Positions 7,222 to 14,719 of a stretch of DNA of 27,064 nucleotides are shown piece by piece. The notes under the pieces were generated by a model. The model did not search any database. It saw nothing but the letters and a program-made list of their open reading frames with translations, and had not been told where the DNA came from. Source of the DNA: an uncultured Eubacteriales bacterium (GTDB lineage Bacteria; Bacillota; Clostridia; Oscillospirales; CAG-382); NCBI GenBank assembly GCA_900546385.1, contig URCT01000021.1, positions 1 to 27,064 of the forward strand, given 5' to 3'. Numbering within the stretch: position 1 is the first letter of the stretch; every line of letters starts with the position of its first letter. The translations under genes and the position numbers were made by a program.

Positions 7222-8412
7222 ATGGAAAACAAACAGGTCATTCTTCTCAAATACGGCGAAGTGGTCTTAAAAGGCCTTAACCGCCGCTATTTCGAAAAAA
7301 TACTCGAACGCGACGCGGCAAAACGCCTGCAAAAATGCGGCAATTACAGCCTGACGACCGCCCAATCCACCATGTATATTTCGCCGCTCGACGATGCGGC
7401 GCGGCTGAATATCCAAGCGACCGCCGAAGCCTGCGCCAAAATTTTCGGCGTCGTGTCGGTCTGCATCGCCGAAGAACTGCCCAAAGATACCGATATCATC
7501 CTTGCATTTGTCGGCGATTATGTGAAACGCGTCAAAGGCGCGGCCAAAACCTTTAAGGTGACCGGCAAGCGTTCGGATAAGCGTTTTCCGCTGACCTCGC
7601 CCGAGCTTGCGGCACTGTGCGGCGCGAAAATTTTGGAAGCCAATCCCGATTTGACCGTCGATGTCAATAAGCCGCAGCTTGACGTGCGCGTCGAAATCCG
7701 CGATTTTGCCGCCTATGTTCACGCCGGTTTCATGCCGGGCGCAGGCGGTATGCCGGCCGGAAGTGCGGGCAAGGCGGTGCTTCTTCTGTCGGGCGGCATC
7801 GACAGCCCGGTGGCCGGCTACTTATGCGCCAAGCGCGGCGTAAAGCTTGAAGCACTGCATTTCGACAGCTTCCCGTATACCAGCGAACGCGCGCGCCAGA
7901 AGGTGGTTGACCTTGCTTCGGCCATGGAGGATTCTTGCGGTGAAATCCGGATGCACGTCATTTCCTTAACCGAGATTCAAGAAACCATCAAGCGCGACTG
8001 CCGCGAGGATTACTTTACGCTGCTTTTGCGCCGCTTTATGATGCGGCTTGCCGAACGCGCAGCCGCAAGCGTTGAAGCGAAAGCTCTTATCACCGGCGAA
8101 AGCCTCGGCCAGGTCGCAAGCCAAACCATGCCGGCTCTTGCTGTGACCGGAAACGCCGTGCAGCAGCTGCCGGTTCTCCGGCCGCTCATTGCCCTCGATA
8201 AAGAGGAAATCATCCAAATCGCACGCAAAATCGGCACGTTCGATATTTCCATCGAACCGTTTGAGGATTGCTGCACGGTGTTCACGCCGCGCCATCCCGT
8301 GACCAATCCGATTTTGGAAAAAGTGTTGAAAGAAGAAGCAAAGCTCGATGTGGACGGCCTTTGCGACCGTGCCTTTGAAAAAATGGAAAGTGTGGTGCTT
8401 GGAAAAGCATGA
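7222..8412 (+). CDS. thiI: tRNA 4-thiouridine synthase ThiI
   Basis: A 396-residue enzyme that uses ATP to adenylate U8 of tRNA for sulfur insertion, giving s4U; in some bacteria it also supplies sulfur for the thiamine thiazole. Domain order is NFLD (about 1-60), THUMP (about 60-165) and the PP-loop ATPase domain with LLLSGGIDSPVAG (SGGIDS at 190-195). The C-terminus holds FEDCCTVFTPRHP, typical of the family. There is no C-terminal rhodanese domain, so this is the short form and sulfur must come from a separate cysteine desulfurase or carrier, none of which is in this window. ATG 7222 is preceded by a modest GGAG. The stop overlaps the cinA start by four bases. Confidence 0.96.
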   Translation: MENKQVILLKYGEVVLKGLNRRYFEKILERDAAKRLQKCGNYSLTTAQSTMYISPLDDAARLNIQATAEACAKIFGVVSVCIAEELPKDTDIILAFVGDYVKRVKGAAKTFKVTGKRSDKRFPLTSPELAALCGAKILEANPDLTVDVNKPQLDVRVEIRDFAAYVHAGFMPGAGGMPAGSAGKAVLLLSGGIDSPVAGYLCAKRGVKLEALHFDSFPYTSERARQKVVDLASAMEDSCGEIRMHVISLTEIQETIKRDCREDYFTLLLRRFMMRLAERAAASVEAKALITGESLGQVASQTMPALAVTGNAVQQLPVLRPLIALDKEEIIQIARKIGTFDISIEPFEDCCTVFTPRHPVTNPILEKVLKEEAKLDVDGLCDRAFEKMESVVLGKA

Positions 8413-9653
8413 ACGCGGAAATTTTGTGTATCGGCACCGAGGTGCTTATCGGCGACATTGTCAACACCAACGCCGCCTATCTCGGCAAACGCCTTTCGGA
8501 AACCGGTTTTAACGTCTATTATCACACGGTCTGCGGCGATAATCCGGCGCGCATGACCGAATGTATGCAGCTTGCGCTCTCCCGGAGCGATCTTGTGTTC
8601 ATCACCGGCGGCCTTGGCCCGACCTATGACGATATTACCAAAGAGGTGGCCGCCAAGCTTTTCGGCCTGCCGCTTGTCGAGCATCCGGAAATTCTCGAAC
8701 GTCTGCAAGCCTATTTTGCGTCGCGCGGCCGCGTGATGACCGCAAACAACCGCAAACAGGCGCTTCTTCCGCAAGGCGCGCATATTTTCGAAAACCGCTT
8801 CGGCACCGCCGACGGACTTGCCGTGACCGACGGCAAAAAGACGCTTATCCTCATGCCCGGGCCGCCGCGCGAAATGCGGCCGATGCTCGAAAACGAGGTT
8901 CTGCCGTATCTTGCCGCCAAAAGTGACCACGTGCTTGTTTCCTCCAACGTCAATATTTTCGGCATGGGCGAATCGGCGGTGGAGTGCGCGCTTGCCGACC
9001 TGATGAAAACCTCGGAAAACCCGACCGTCGCGCCCTATATCGGCGAAGGCGAGGTGCGGTTACGCGTTTCGGCACGCGCCGAAAATGCCAAAAAGGCAAG
9101 AGAGCTTATCGCACCGACGGTGGAAAAGATCCGTGCGACGCTCGGCAACGCTGTGTATGGCGTAGACGCGCCGTCGCTCGAAAGCGTGCTTGTCGAAAAG
9201 CTCAAAGCGGCGCATAAAACCGTCACCTTTGCCGAATCGTGTACCGGCGGCTTGATTGCCAAACGCATGACCGATGTACCCGGCGCAAGCGAGGTGTTCG
9301 GCTTCGGCTTTGTGACGTATGCAAACGAAGCTAAAATGAAGCTTCTCGGCGTGTCGCCCGAAACGCTTGAAGCGCACGGCGCGGTCAGTCCTGAAACGGC
9401 GTGCGAAATGGCACGCGGCGCAAAACGCGTTTCCGGCGCAGATATCGCTGTTTCGGTCACCGGCATTGCAGGGCCGACCGGCGGCACGCCCGAAAAACCG
9501 GTGGGACTTGTGTATATGGGTGTGGCATCCGACAGCGGCGTGCAAACGCACAAACTGATGCTTGGCGGTCATGCTTCGAGCGACCGCGCCTTTATCCGCA
9601 CCTTGACGGCGAACCATGCCTTTAAGGCGGTGCTTGATCTGTTGGCGGACTAA
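8409..9653 (+). CDS. cinA: competence/damage-inducible protein CinA (nicotinamide-nucleotide amidase)
   Basis: A 414-residue two-domain protein. The N-terminal half (about 1-170) is the MoaB/MogA-like COG1058 domain with LCIGTEVLIGDIVNTN and FITGGLGPTYDDITKE. The C-terminal domain (about 255-410) is PncC-like, with FAESCTGGLIAKRMTDVPG and VSVTGIAGPTGGTPEKPVGL, and in characterised members deamidates nicotinamide mononucleotide. Full-length CinA is normally 410-425 residues, so this is intact. ATG 8409 overlaps the thiI stop in an ATGA junction, which implies coupled translation. In many Firmicutes cinA sits near pgsA and recA; here it is joined to thiI and a methyltransferase gene, while a pgsA-like gene is 7 kb away. 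Confidence 0.95.
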   Translation: MNAEILCIGTEVLIGDIVNTNAAYLGKRLSETGFNVYYHTVCGDNPARMTECMQLALSRSDLVFITGGLGPTYDDITKEVAAKLFGLPLVEHPEILERLQAYFASRGRVMTANNRKQALLPQGAHIFENRFGTADGLAVTDGKKTLILMPGPPREMRPMLENEVLPYLAAKSDHVLVSSNVNIFGMGESAVECALADLMKTSENPTVAPYIGEGEVRLRVSARAENAKKARELIAPTVEKIRATLGNAVYGVDAPSLESVLVEKLKAAHKTVTFAESCTGGLIAKRMTDVPGASEVFGFGFVTYANEAKMKLLGVSPETLEAHGAVSPETACEMARGAKRVSGADIAVSVTGIAGPTGGTPEKPVGLVYMGVASDSGVQTHKLMLGGHASSDRAFIRTLTANHAFKAVLDLLAD

Positions 9654-9683
9654 ATTGTTTTACGGAGAAAGGAGAACGAGAAC

Positions 9684-10826
9684 ATGACCGAAACCGAAAG
9701 CTATTTGCGCGATATGGCGGCATTGGACGTGGAAAAAATCGTTTTTTCCTCTCCGTGCGGCGAAAACAGTTATAAAAAAACGGTCATCCGACGCTTAAAG
9801 GACGGCTTTCAGGCCGAGCATTTCACCGAAAAGCAAGCCTTTCACGAGAATTTTCCGGCAGAGCAGCTGGAGGAGAAGTTAAACGCCCTGTTTCCGACAT
9901 TCTATAAGCAGGCGCATTTCGTGACCGAAACGTATTTTTACGACGCAAAGCTGTCCAAAAAAGGAAAGCTTCTCACCAACCGCACCAAAAATACCGCTTC
10001 ACCCGAAAAACCGGCTTCCCATGACCGCAAGAAAAATTATATTATCGACGCGGAAAATCTGCCGCCGGTGTTTTGTGAACTCGGCGTTGCCGGTGCGGAC
10101 GGAAAAATTTTGCGCGCGAAATTCGATAAATTCCGGCAGATCTGCCGGTTTACCGAGCTGTTGAACGATGTTTTGAAGAATGAGAAAAAAGACAAGCTGC
10201 ATTTAGTGGATTTCGGCTGCGGAAAATCGTATCTGACGTTCGTGGTGTACTATTATATCACGGAAATCCTGCATAAAAAGGCGCATATCACGGGACTCGA
10301 CCTCAAGCGCGAGGTCATGGAAAACTGCACGGCTCTTGCACAAAAATACGGCTATACCGATTTGGAATTCTTGTGCATGGATGTCAAGGATTACAAGCCG
10401 GAACGGGCTGTGGATGCGGTCATCACGCTGCACGCCTGTGACACGGCGACCGACTATGCGCTGGCGTTTGCCGTAAAAAGCGGCGCAAAATACATTTTTT
10501 CCGTGCCGTGCTGTCAAAAGGAAGCAAACGGCATGATCCACACGGAAAACTTCCCGATTTTCACCGATTACGGCTTAATCAAGGAGCGGTTTGCGGCACT
10601 GGCGACAGACGCGCTTCGCGCCAAGCTTTTAGAAAAGAACGGCTATGCCGTGGACGTGGCAGAGTTTGTGGATTTCGAAAACTCGCCAAAGAATATGCTC
10701 ATCCGCGCGGTGCGCCGGAAACCGTCGGCCGACCGCTTCCGCACGGTGCATATCGAAAAAGAGATTGCAGCGGTGCGCGAGGAATTCGGCATTTCCATTA
10801 CGCTTGAAAAGCTGCTTGAAGGGTAA
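9684..10826 (+). CDS. class I SAM-dependent methyltransferase (METTL25/RRNAD1-like)
   Basis: A 380-residue protein with a Rossmann methyltransferase domain in its middle. Motif I is LVDFGCGKSYLTF (D176-F-G-C-G180), followed by ITGLDLK (acidic ribose-binding end of strand 2) and VDAVITLHACDTATDYAL. The segment VPCCQKE at 274-280 is characteristic of the family that includes METTL25/RRNAD1 and bacterial COG0500 members often linked to RNA. The N-terminal about 160 residues are a less conserved, charged domain. The target is unknown. ATG 9684 follows AAAGGAG (9668-9674). It lies 30 bases after cinA and 20 before the GGDEF gene, in the same transcription unit by spacing. The link with thiI suggests an RNA substrate, as an inference only. 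Confidence 0.85.
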   Translation: MTETESYLRDMAALDVEKIVFSSPCGENSYKKTVIRRLKDGFQAEHFTEKQAFHENFPAEQLEEKLNALFPTFYKQAHFVTETYFYDAKLSKKGKLLTNRTKNTASPEKPASHDRKKNYIIDAENLPPVFCELGVAGADGKILRAKFDKFRQICRFTELLNDVLKNEKKDKLHLVDFGCGKSYLTFVVYYYITEILHKKAHITGLDLKREVMENCTALAQKYGYTDLEFLCMDVKDYKPERAVDAVITLHACDTATDYALAFAVKSGAKYIFSVPCCQKEANGMIHTENFPIFTDYGLIKERFAALATDALRAKLLEKNGYAVDVAEFVDFENSPKNMLIRAVRRKPSADRFRTVHIEKEIAAVREEFGISITLEKLLEG

Positions 10827-10846
10827 CGCAGCTTGTGGAGGGTATT

Positions 10847-12040
10847 ATGAAAAAACGTGAAGACCGATTCGGCATAACACAGGAGATTTTCTGTCAGAGT
10901 TCAGACACGGCATCCGCGCGTTTCAAAAGCTTTTGCGCGAGTGTTCTCGGCGAAAAGGTGGATGAAGTTCCGTCCGAACAGAGCATTTTTATGCGCCAAA
11001 GCTTTTCCATTGTTTTTTTCGCCACGATCCTTTTTACGCTGACCAACGGGTTTTATCTTGTCAAAAACATTCTTTTTAACACCATGATAACGATTGATAT
11101 GATACCGCTTTATATGATGGTCGGCTCCTGTGTTGCCATGTTCTTTTTCCTGACGTTTTATAAGAATTACGGCTCAGAGCTGTCAAGGTTCGCTTTGCTG
11201 GCGTTTTATATCATTATTATTGCCAGCGTGACGATTTTCATGGTCTCCTGCAACTATCATAAGATCGGCCTTTCGATCTCCATGTGCTATCTGTTTGTCA
11301 TTATGATCGCACCGACTTATAAGCTTGCCGATACGGTGATCGTATGCCTTTTGATATTATTAAGCTGGTGGCTTCCCTCAAAGCTTCCCTATGCGGATAA
11401 CTATGATCTGTTCAAGCATTTTCTGCTACGTGCCTCGATTGTTGCCGGCTTTATCGCAATCCGCTCTGTTTTCTTGCGGCAGTCTGCCAATGAGAGATAT
11501 GTAAAAGAAATGAGCAATTCCTTCATTAAGCTTGCTTATAACGATATTATGACCGGTACGTTAAACAAAAAGGCCATGGAAGCCTATTGCACCTTTATCA
11601 CGGAAAGAATGAGGCCGGCAGAGGTCAGCGTCATTATCTACGATATCGATAATTTCAAATCCTACAACGACCATTATTCCCACATAAAAGGCGATACGGT
11701 GTTAAAACGGGTCGCCGAAAGCGTTGTGAAGGTTCTTGAAAGGCACGACAGTTATCTCTTTCGTTTCGGCGGCGAGGAATTTACGGTTATTCTGCCGAAC
11801 ATGGCAGAGAGGGAAGCCCGTTTTCTGGCAAGCGAGCTTCTTGACGCGGTGCGCGGGACAGCCATTGCACGCGAGGATCTGCCGGGCAAAAGCATTGTGA
11901 CCGCCTCCTTCGGCGTAGCCTCCGGGACAAATGAGGCATTACGCGATCTTTCCTTGATTGCCGAGGCAGACAAACAGCTGTATGTCAGCAAAAACAGCGG
12001 CAGAGACTGCGTTGCGGCTTGCGGCGTCCTGTACCGGTAG
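10847..12040 (+). CDS. membrane-bound diguanylate cyclase (GGDEF)
   Basis: A 397-residue protein that should make cyclic di-GMP from two GTP at the inner face of the membrane. An N-terminal cytoplasmic part of about 45 residues is followed by about six hydrophobic helices (roughly 48-215) forming an unassigned sensor. A GGDEF domain follows from about 230, with YDIDNFKSYND and the active signature RFGGEEF (GGEEF at 308-312). The inhibitory I-site RxxD, expected five residues before GGEEF, reads RHDS, so product inhibition may be lost. ATG 10847 follows GGAGGG (10837-10842); a GTG at 10835 in frame would place that site inside the gene. It closes the yfcE-thiI-cinA run. By eye it is less GC-rich, with more A/T codons than its neighbours, so it may be a later addition. 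Confidence 0.9.
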   Translation: MKKREDRFGITQEIFCQSSDTASARFKSFCASVLGEKVDEVPSEQSIFMRQSFSIVFFATILFTLTNGFYLVKNILFNTMITIDMIPLYMMVGSCVAMFFFLTFYKNYGSELSRFALLAFYIIIIASVTIFMVSCNYHKIGLSISMCYLFVIMIAPTYKLADTVIVCLLILLSWWLPSKLPYADNYDLFKHFLLRASIVAGFIAIRSVFLRQSANERYVKEMSNSFIKLAYNDIMTGTLNKKAMEAYCTFITERMRPAEVSVIIYDIDNFKSYNDHYSHIKGDTVLKRVAESVVKVLERHDSYLFRFGGEEFTVILPNMAEREARFLASELLDAVRGTAIAREDLPGKSIVTASFGVASGTNEALRDLSLIAEADKQLYVSKNSGRDCVAACGVLYR

Positions 12041-12207
12041 CGTGGGGGTGTGCCGCAAGCCGCAACCGGTCGGCTTCTGTGTGACGCACAGGACCTCCGA
12101 AGAACGGCAGCCGACGCGGTGTGCACATATGGAAGCGGTTCTGCCGACGCTCGACCATTGGAAAACCGGAAAATGACGGCAAAAACGCAAAAAATGCCGA
12201 AAACCTC
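12041..12207. other. GC-rich non-coding stretch with hairpin potential
   Basis: No gene is supported between the GGDEF stop and the rplU promoter. A bulged hairpin can form at 12068-12095: GGTC/GACC (12068-12071/12092-12095) around CTGTG/CACAG (12077-12081/12087-12091). Another pairing joins AAGCCG (12057-12062) and CGGCTT (12071-12076). There is no T tract, so it is not a standard terminator. Short open frames on both strands here lack ribosome binding sites and family motifs. Confidence 0.4.
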
Positions 12208-12236
12208 TTGACAAACGCATTTTTACGTGGTATACT
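12208..12236 (+). promoter_or_regulatory. sigma-A promoter for rplU-prp-rpmA
   Basis: Perfect -35 TTGACA (12208-12213), a 17-base spacer and TATACT (12231-12236), with TG at 12228-12229 as an extended -10. The transcript would start near 12243, giving a leader of about 87 bases before rplU. Confidence 0.88.
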
Positions 12237-12242
12237 GTCGTT

Positions 12243-12329
12243 ACCGCATGATGTGGGTGTGTAATTTTATGCCCTTTTGCATGAAAACCTATGTTCAGCG
12301 AGTCTTAAAATGAAAGAGAGGTGCTTTTC
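12243..12329 (+). promoter_or_regulatory. candidate L21 leader (ribosomal protein autoregulation)
   Basis: The 5' leader of the rplU operon contains a 6-bp hairpin with two wobble pairs, GGGTGT (12255-12260) with ATGCCC (12269-12274), and further short complementarity around it. Firmicutes rplU operons often carry a structured L21 leader of similar length and position. The assignment rests on position and partial structure, not on a match to a covariance model. Confidence 0.45.
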
Positions 12330-12635
12330 GTGTACGCAGTAATCGAAACCGGCGGAAAGCAGTACAAGGTAAGTGTCGGCGACGTGATTTTCGTTGAAAA
12401 GCTCGGAGTCGAAGAAAACGCAAAGGTTGATTTCAACGTTGTTGCTCTTGCTGACGAAAACGGCATCAAGACCGGCAAGCCGTATGTGGACGGCTGCAAG
12501 GTAAGCGGTACCGTTCTTCGCAACGCAAAGGCAAAGAAGGTCGTTGTGTTCAAGTACAAGTCCAAGAAGAACGAAAAGAAGAAGCAGGGTCACAGACAGC
12601 CGTACTCCAAGGTTCAGATCGATTCGATCGGCTGA
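12330..12635 (+). CDS. rplU: 50S ribosomal protein L21
   Basis: A 101-residue ribosomal protein L21 that binds 23S rRNA in the large subunit. The family start YAVIETGGKQYKV and the ending KKNEKKKQGHRQPYSKVQI are both present, and length is normal. The start is taken as GTG 12330, giving VYAVIETGGKQ, which matches the usual MYAVI start. The AGAGAGGTG stretch at 12315-12323 lies just upstream. A GTG at 12321 is in frame but falls within that binding site. It is first in the conserved rplU-prp-rpmA order and is followed 28 bases later by prp. Confidence 0.97.
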   Translation: MYAVIETGGKQYKVSVGDVIFVEKLGVEENAKVDFNVVALADENGIKTGKPYVDGCKVSGTVLRNAKAKKVVVFKYKSKKNEKKKQGHRQPYSKVQIDSIG

Positions 12636-12663
12636 GTCGTAAGGCTTTAGGACAGGCTTTGTT

Positions 12664-12996
12664 ATGACAAGCGTTCGTTTTACTGTGACGCGCGACGGCT
12701 TTTACCGTGCTTTTGAGACCGAAGGTCATGCAGGTCACGGAACGGCCGGAAACGATATCGTGTGTGCCGCCGTGTCGGCGTCCACCGAGCTTGTGATTAC
12801 GATCCTTGAACAGTTCGACGTGGATTTTCATTTGGATATCCGCGAAGAAAGCGCACGTGTTCGCTGTGAGCTTGCCGATTTAGACGGCGAAAAAGCCGAA
12901 AATGCAAAGCGCGTGCTTGACGGATACGCTTCCTATCTTGCACAGGTTTCGGAAGACTATCCGCACCATCTGAAATGCAGAATGATTTCAGAGTAG
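12664..12996 (+). CDS. prp: ribosomal-processing cysteine protease Prp
   Basis: A 110-residue protease of the YsxB/Prp family that removes the N-terminal extension of ribosomal protein L27 in Firmicutes, a step needed for L27 to function. The conserved histidine and cysteine fall at His22 (EGHAG) and Cys34 (GNDIVCAAVSA), the same numbers as in the characterised Staphylococcus aureus enzyme. Length is normal. Gene order between rplU and rpmA is the classic one, and its substrate L27, encoded 37 bases downstream, carries the matching cleavage motif. ATG 12664 has only a weak upstream site (AGGACAGG), so translation may be kept low relative to L21 and L27. Confidence 0.95.
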   Translation: MTSVRFTVTRDGFYRAFETEGHAGHGTAGNDIVCAAVSASTELVITILEQFDVDFHLDIREESARVRCELADLDGEKAENAKRVLDGYASYLAQVSEDYPHHLKCRMISE

Positions 12997-13033
12997 TTAA
13001 ACGATTTTACTCTGATGAAAGGAGAAAACGACA

Positions 13034-13312
13034 ATGTTGAGATTAGGTTTACAGTTTTTTGCTCATAAAAAAGGTGTTGGTTCTACCAAGAACGGCCGTG
13101 ATTCCGAATCCAAGCGCCTCGGCGTGAAGAAGGCTGACGGTCAGCCGGTTATCGCAGGCAACATCATTCTTCGCCAGCGCGGAACCCACATTCATCCCGG
13201 CGTAAACGTAGGCAGAGGCAAGGACGATACGCTGTTTGCCCTCACGGCAGGCAAGGTTAAGTTCGAACCGATCGCCGGCGGCAGAAAGCGCGTCAGCGTT
13301 TACGAGGCGTAA
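13034..13312 (+). CDS. rpmA: 50S ribosomal protein L27 (with Prp-cleaved N-terminal extension)
   Basis: A 92-residue L27; its mature N-terminus reaches the peptidyl transferase centre of the large subunit. The precursor begins MLRLGLQFFAHKKGVGSTKN. The segment LGLQFF directly before AHKKG matches the Prp cleavage site, so the mature protein should start at Ala10. The core has GQPVIAGNIILRQRGTHIHPG-type motifs, and the C-terminus is normal. ATG 13034 follows GAAAGGAG with good spacing. It ends the ribosomal protein operon, with a strong terminator 21 bases after its stop. Confidence 0.98.
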   Translation: MLRLGLQFFAHKKGVGSTKNGRDSESKRLGVKKADGQPVIAGNIILRQRGTHIHPGVNVGRGKDDTLFALTAGKVKFEPIAGGRKRVSVYEA

Positions 13313-13333
13313 CTTACGCAAATCCATACGCAC

Positions 13334-13366
13334 GGCTGTTAGACATTTGTCCTAACAGCCTTTTTT
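13334..13366 (+). terminator. rho-independent terminator after rpmA
   Basis: A 9-bp perfect stem (GGCTGTTAG 13334-13342 with CTAACAGCC 13352-13360) with a 9-base loop is followed by six T. It separates the ribosomal protein genes from obgE. Confidence 0.92.
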
Positions 13367-13368
13367 AA

Positions 13369-13390
13369 GCTTTTGTGAAAAAACAAAAGC
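13369..13390 (+). promoter_or_regulatory. leader hairpin before obgE
   Basis: An 8-bp perfect palindrome (GCTTTTGT 13369-13376 with ACAAAAGC 13383-13390) lies directly after the rpmA terminator and 12 bases before the obgE binding site. No clear -35/-10 pair is visible between the terminator and obgE. obgE may therefore depend on readthrough, or on a promoter I cannot recognise. Confidence 0.4.
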
Positions 13391-13416
13391 ATCGCATTCC
13401 GCAAAGGAGTGAGAAA

Positions 13417-14700
13417 ATGTTTTTTGATAAAGTAAAAATCTATGTGAAGGCCGGCGACGGCGGAAACGGCAGCGTGTCGTTCCACCGGGAAAAGTATATT
13501 TCGCACGGCGGCCCGGACGGCGGCGACGGCGGTAAGGGCGGCGACATCGTCTTTGTCATCGATGAAGGGCAAAACACGCTTCTAAACTTCAAATACCGCC
13601 GTAAATTCGTCGCACAAAACGGACAAGCCGGCATGGCCTCCAAGTGCCACGGCAAAAACGCCGAAAACCTCGAAATTCCCGTACCGCCCGGAACGGTTAT
13701 CAAAGACGGTGCCTCCGGCAAAATCATCAAGGATATGAGCGATACCGATGTGCGCGAAACCGGTCGTTTTGTGCTGTTAAAGGGCGGCAACGGCGGCTTC
13801 GGCAACAGCCATTTCGCCACACCGACCCGTCAGACGCCGAATTTCGCCAAAAGCGGCATCAAGGGCAAAGAATTGGAAGTCGAGCTGGAACTCAAAATGC
13901 TCGCCGATGCCGGTCTTGTCGGTATGCCGAGTGCCGGCAAATCCACCATCATTTCCATGGTCAGCGCGGCAAAGCCGAAGATCGCCGATTATCATTTCAC
14001 CACCCTTGCACCGATTTTGGGCGTGGTGGATGCCAAGGCAGGCGGCTATGTGCTTGCCGATATCCCGGGTCTTATCGAGGGCGCATCGAACGGCGAAGGA
14101 CTCGGTCATCAGTTCTTGCGGCATATCGAACGGTGCCGATTGATCGTCAACGTGGTGGACGCGTCGGGCATCGAAGGACGTGACCCGCTGGACGACTTAC
14201 GCGTCATCAACGAGGAACTCGAAAAATACAGTCCCGAGCTGGCCTCCCGTCCGCGCATTCTTGCCGCCAACAAAATGGATATGGCCGACGATGAAACCAA
14301 GGCGCGTTTGCAGGCCTATGCCGATGAAAAAGGCATTCCGGTCGTGTTTCTGTGCGCCGCTATCGGCGAAGGCACCGACGAGCTAAAGGAGATCATCGCG
14401 CGCGAATTAGTGCATCTGCCGCCGTTAACCGTGTATGAATCGGAAATGTCTGCAGAAGATGAGCCGGAGGTGGCGGAAGACGATGAAATCAAGGTCACCA
14501 ACGTCAACGGCGTGTACCATGTCAAGGCGGAACGCCTTATCAATGTCATCAATTCCATCAATTTCGGCGACCATGAATCCATGGCGTATTTCCAAAAGGT
14601 GCTGCGCAATTCCGGCGTGATTGCCGCACTCGAAGCCAAGGGAATTAAGGACGGCGATACCGTCAACCTGTACGACGTTGAATTCGATTACTACCGATAA
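13417..14700 (+). CDS. obgE: GTPase ObgE/CgtA
   Basis: A 427-residue Obg-family GTPase involved in large-subunit assembly and stress or sporulation signalling in other Firmicutes. Domain 1 (about 1-158) is the glycine-rich Obg fold, starting MFFDKVKIYVKAGDGGNGSV. The G domain has GMPSAGKST (from residue 169), DIPGLIEGA and NKMD. A C-terminal OCT domain (about 345-427) follows, with VNGVYHVKAERL and FGDHESMAYFQKVL. The P-loop reads SAGKS, where many homologues have NVGKS. ATG 13417 follows AAAGGAGT (13403-13410); the frame is open further upstream through a leader hairpin, which is not used. Obg downstream of L21/Prp/L27 is the usual Firmicutes order. Confidence 0.97.
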   Translation: MFFDKVKIYVKAGDGGNGSVSFHREKYISHGGPDGGDGGKGGDIVFVIDEGQNTLLNFKYRRKFVAQNGQAGMASKCHGKNAENLEIPVPPGTVIKDGASGKIIKDMSDTDVRETGRFVLLKGGNGGFGNSHFATPTRQTPNFAKSGIKGKELEVELELKMLADAGLVGMPSAGKSTIISMVSAAKPKIADYHFTTLAPILGVVDAKAGGYVLADIPGLIEGASNGEGLGHQFLRHIERCRLIVNVVDASGIEGRDPLDDLRVINEELEKYSPELASRPRILAANKMDMADDETKARLQAYADEKGIPVVFLCAAIGEGTDELKEIIARELVHLPPLTVYESEMSAEDEPEVAEDDEIKVTNVNGVYHVKAERLINVINSINFGDHESMAYFQKVLRNSGVIAALEAKGIKDGDTVNLYDVEFDYYR

Positions 14701-14719
14701 CAAAAAGGAGACAGTTATC

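Noticed and set aside
8010..8930. 306-codon minus-strand frame opposite thiI and cinA
   Set aside because: Antisense shadow; both plus-strand genes are complete and conserved.
11958..12176. 72-codon plus-strand frame across the GGDEF gene end and the non-coding stretch
   Set aside because: No binding site and no motif. The region is better described as non-coding until homologues are found.
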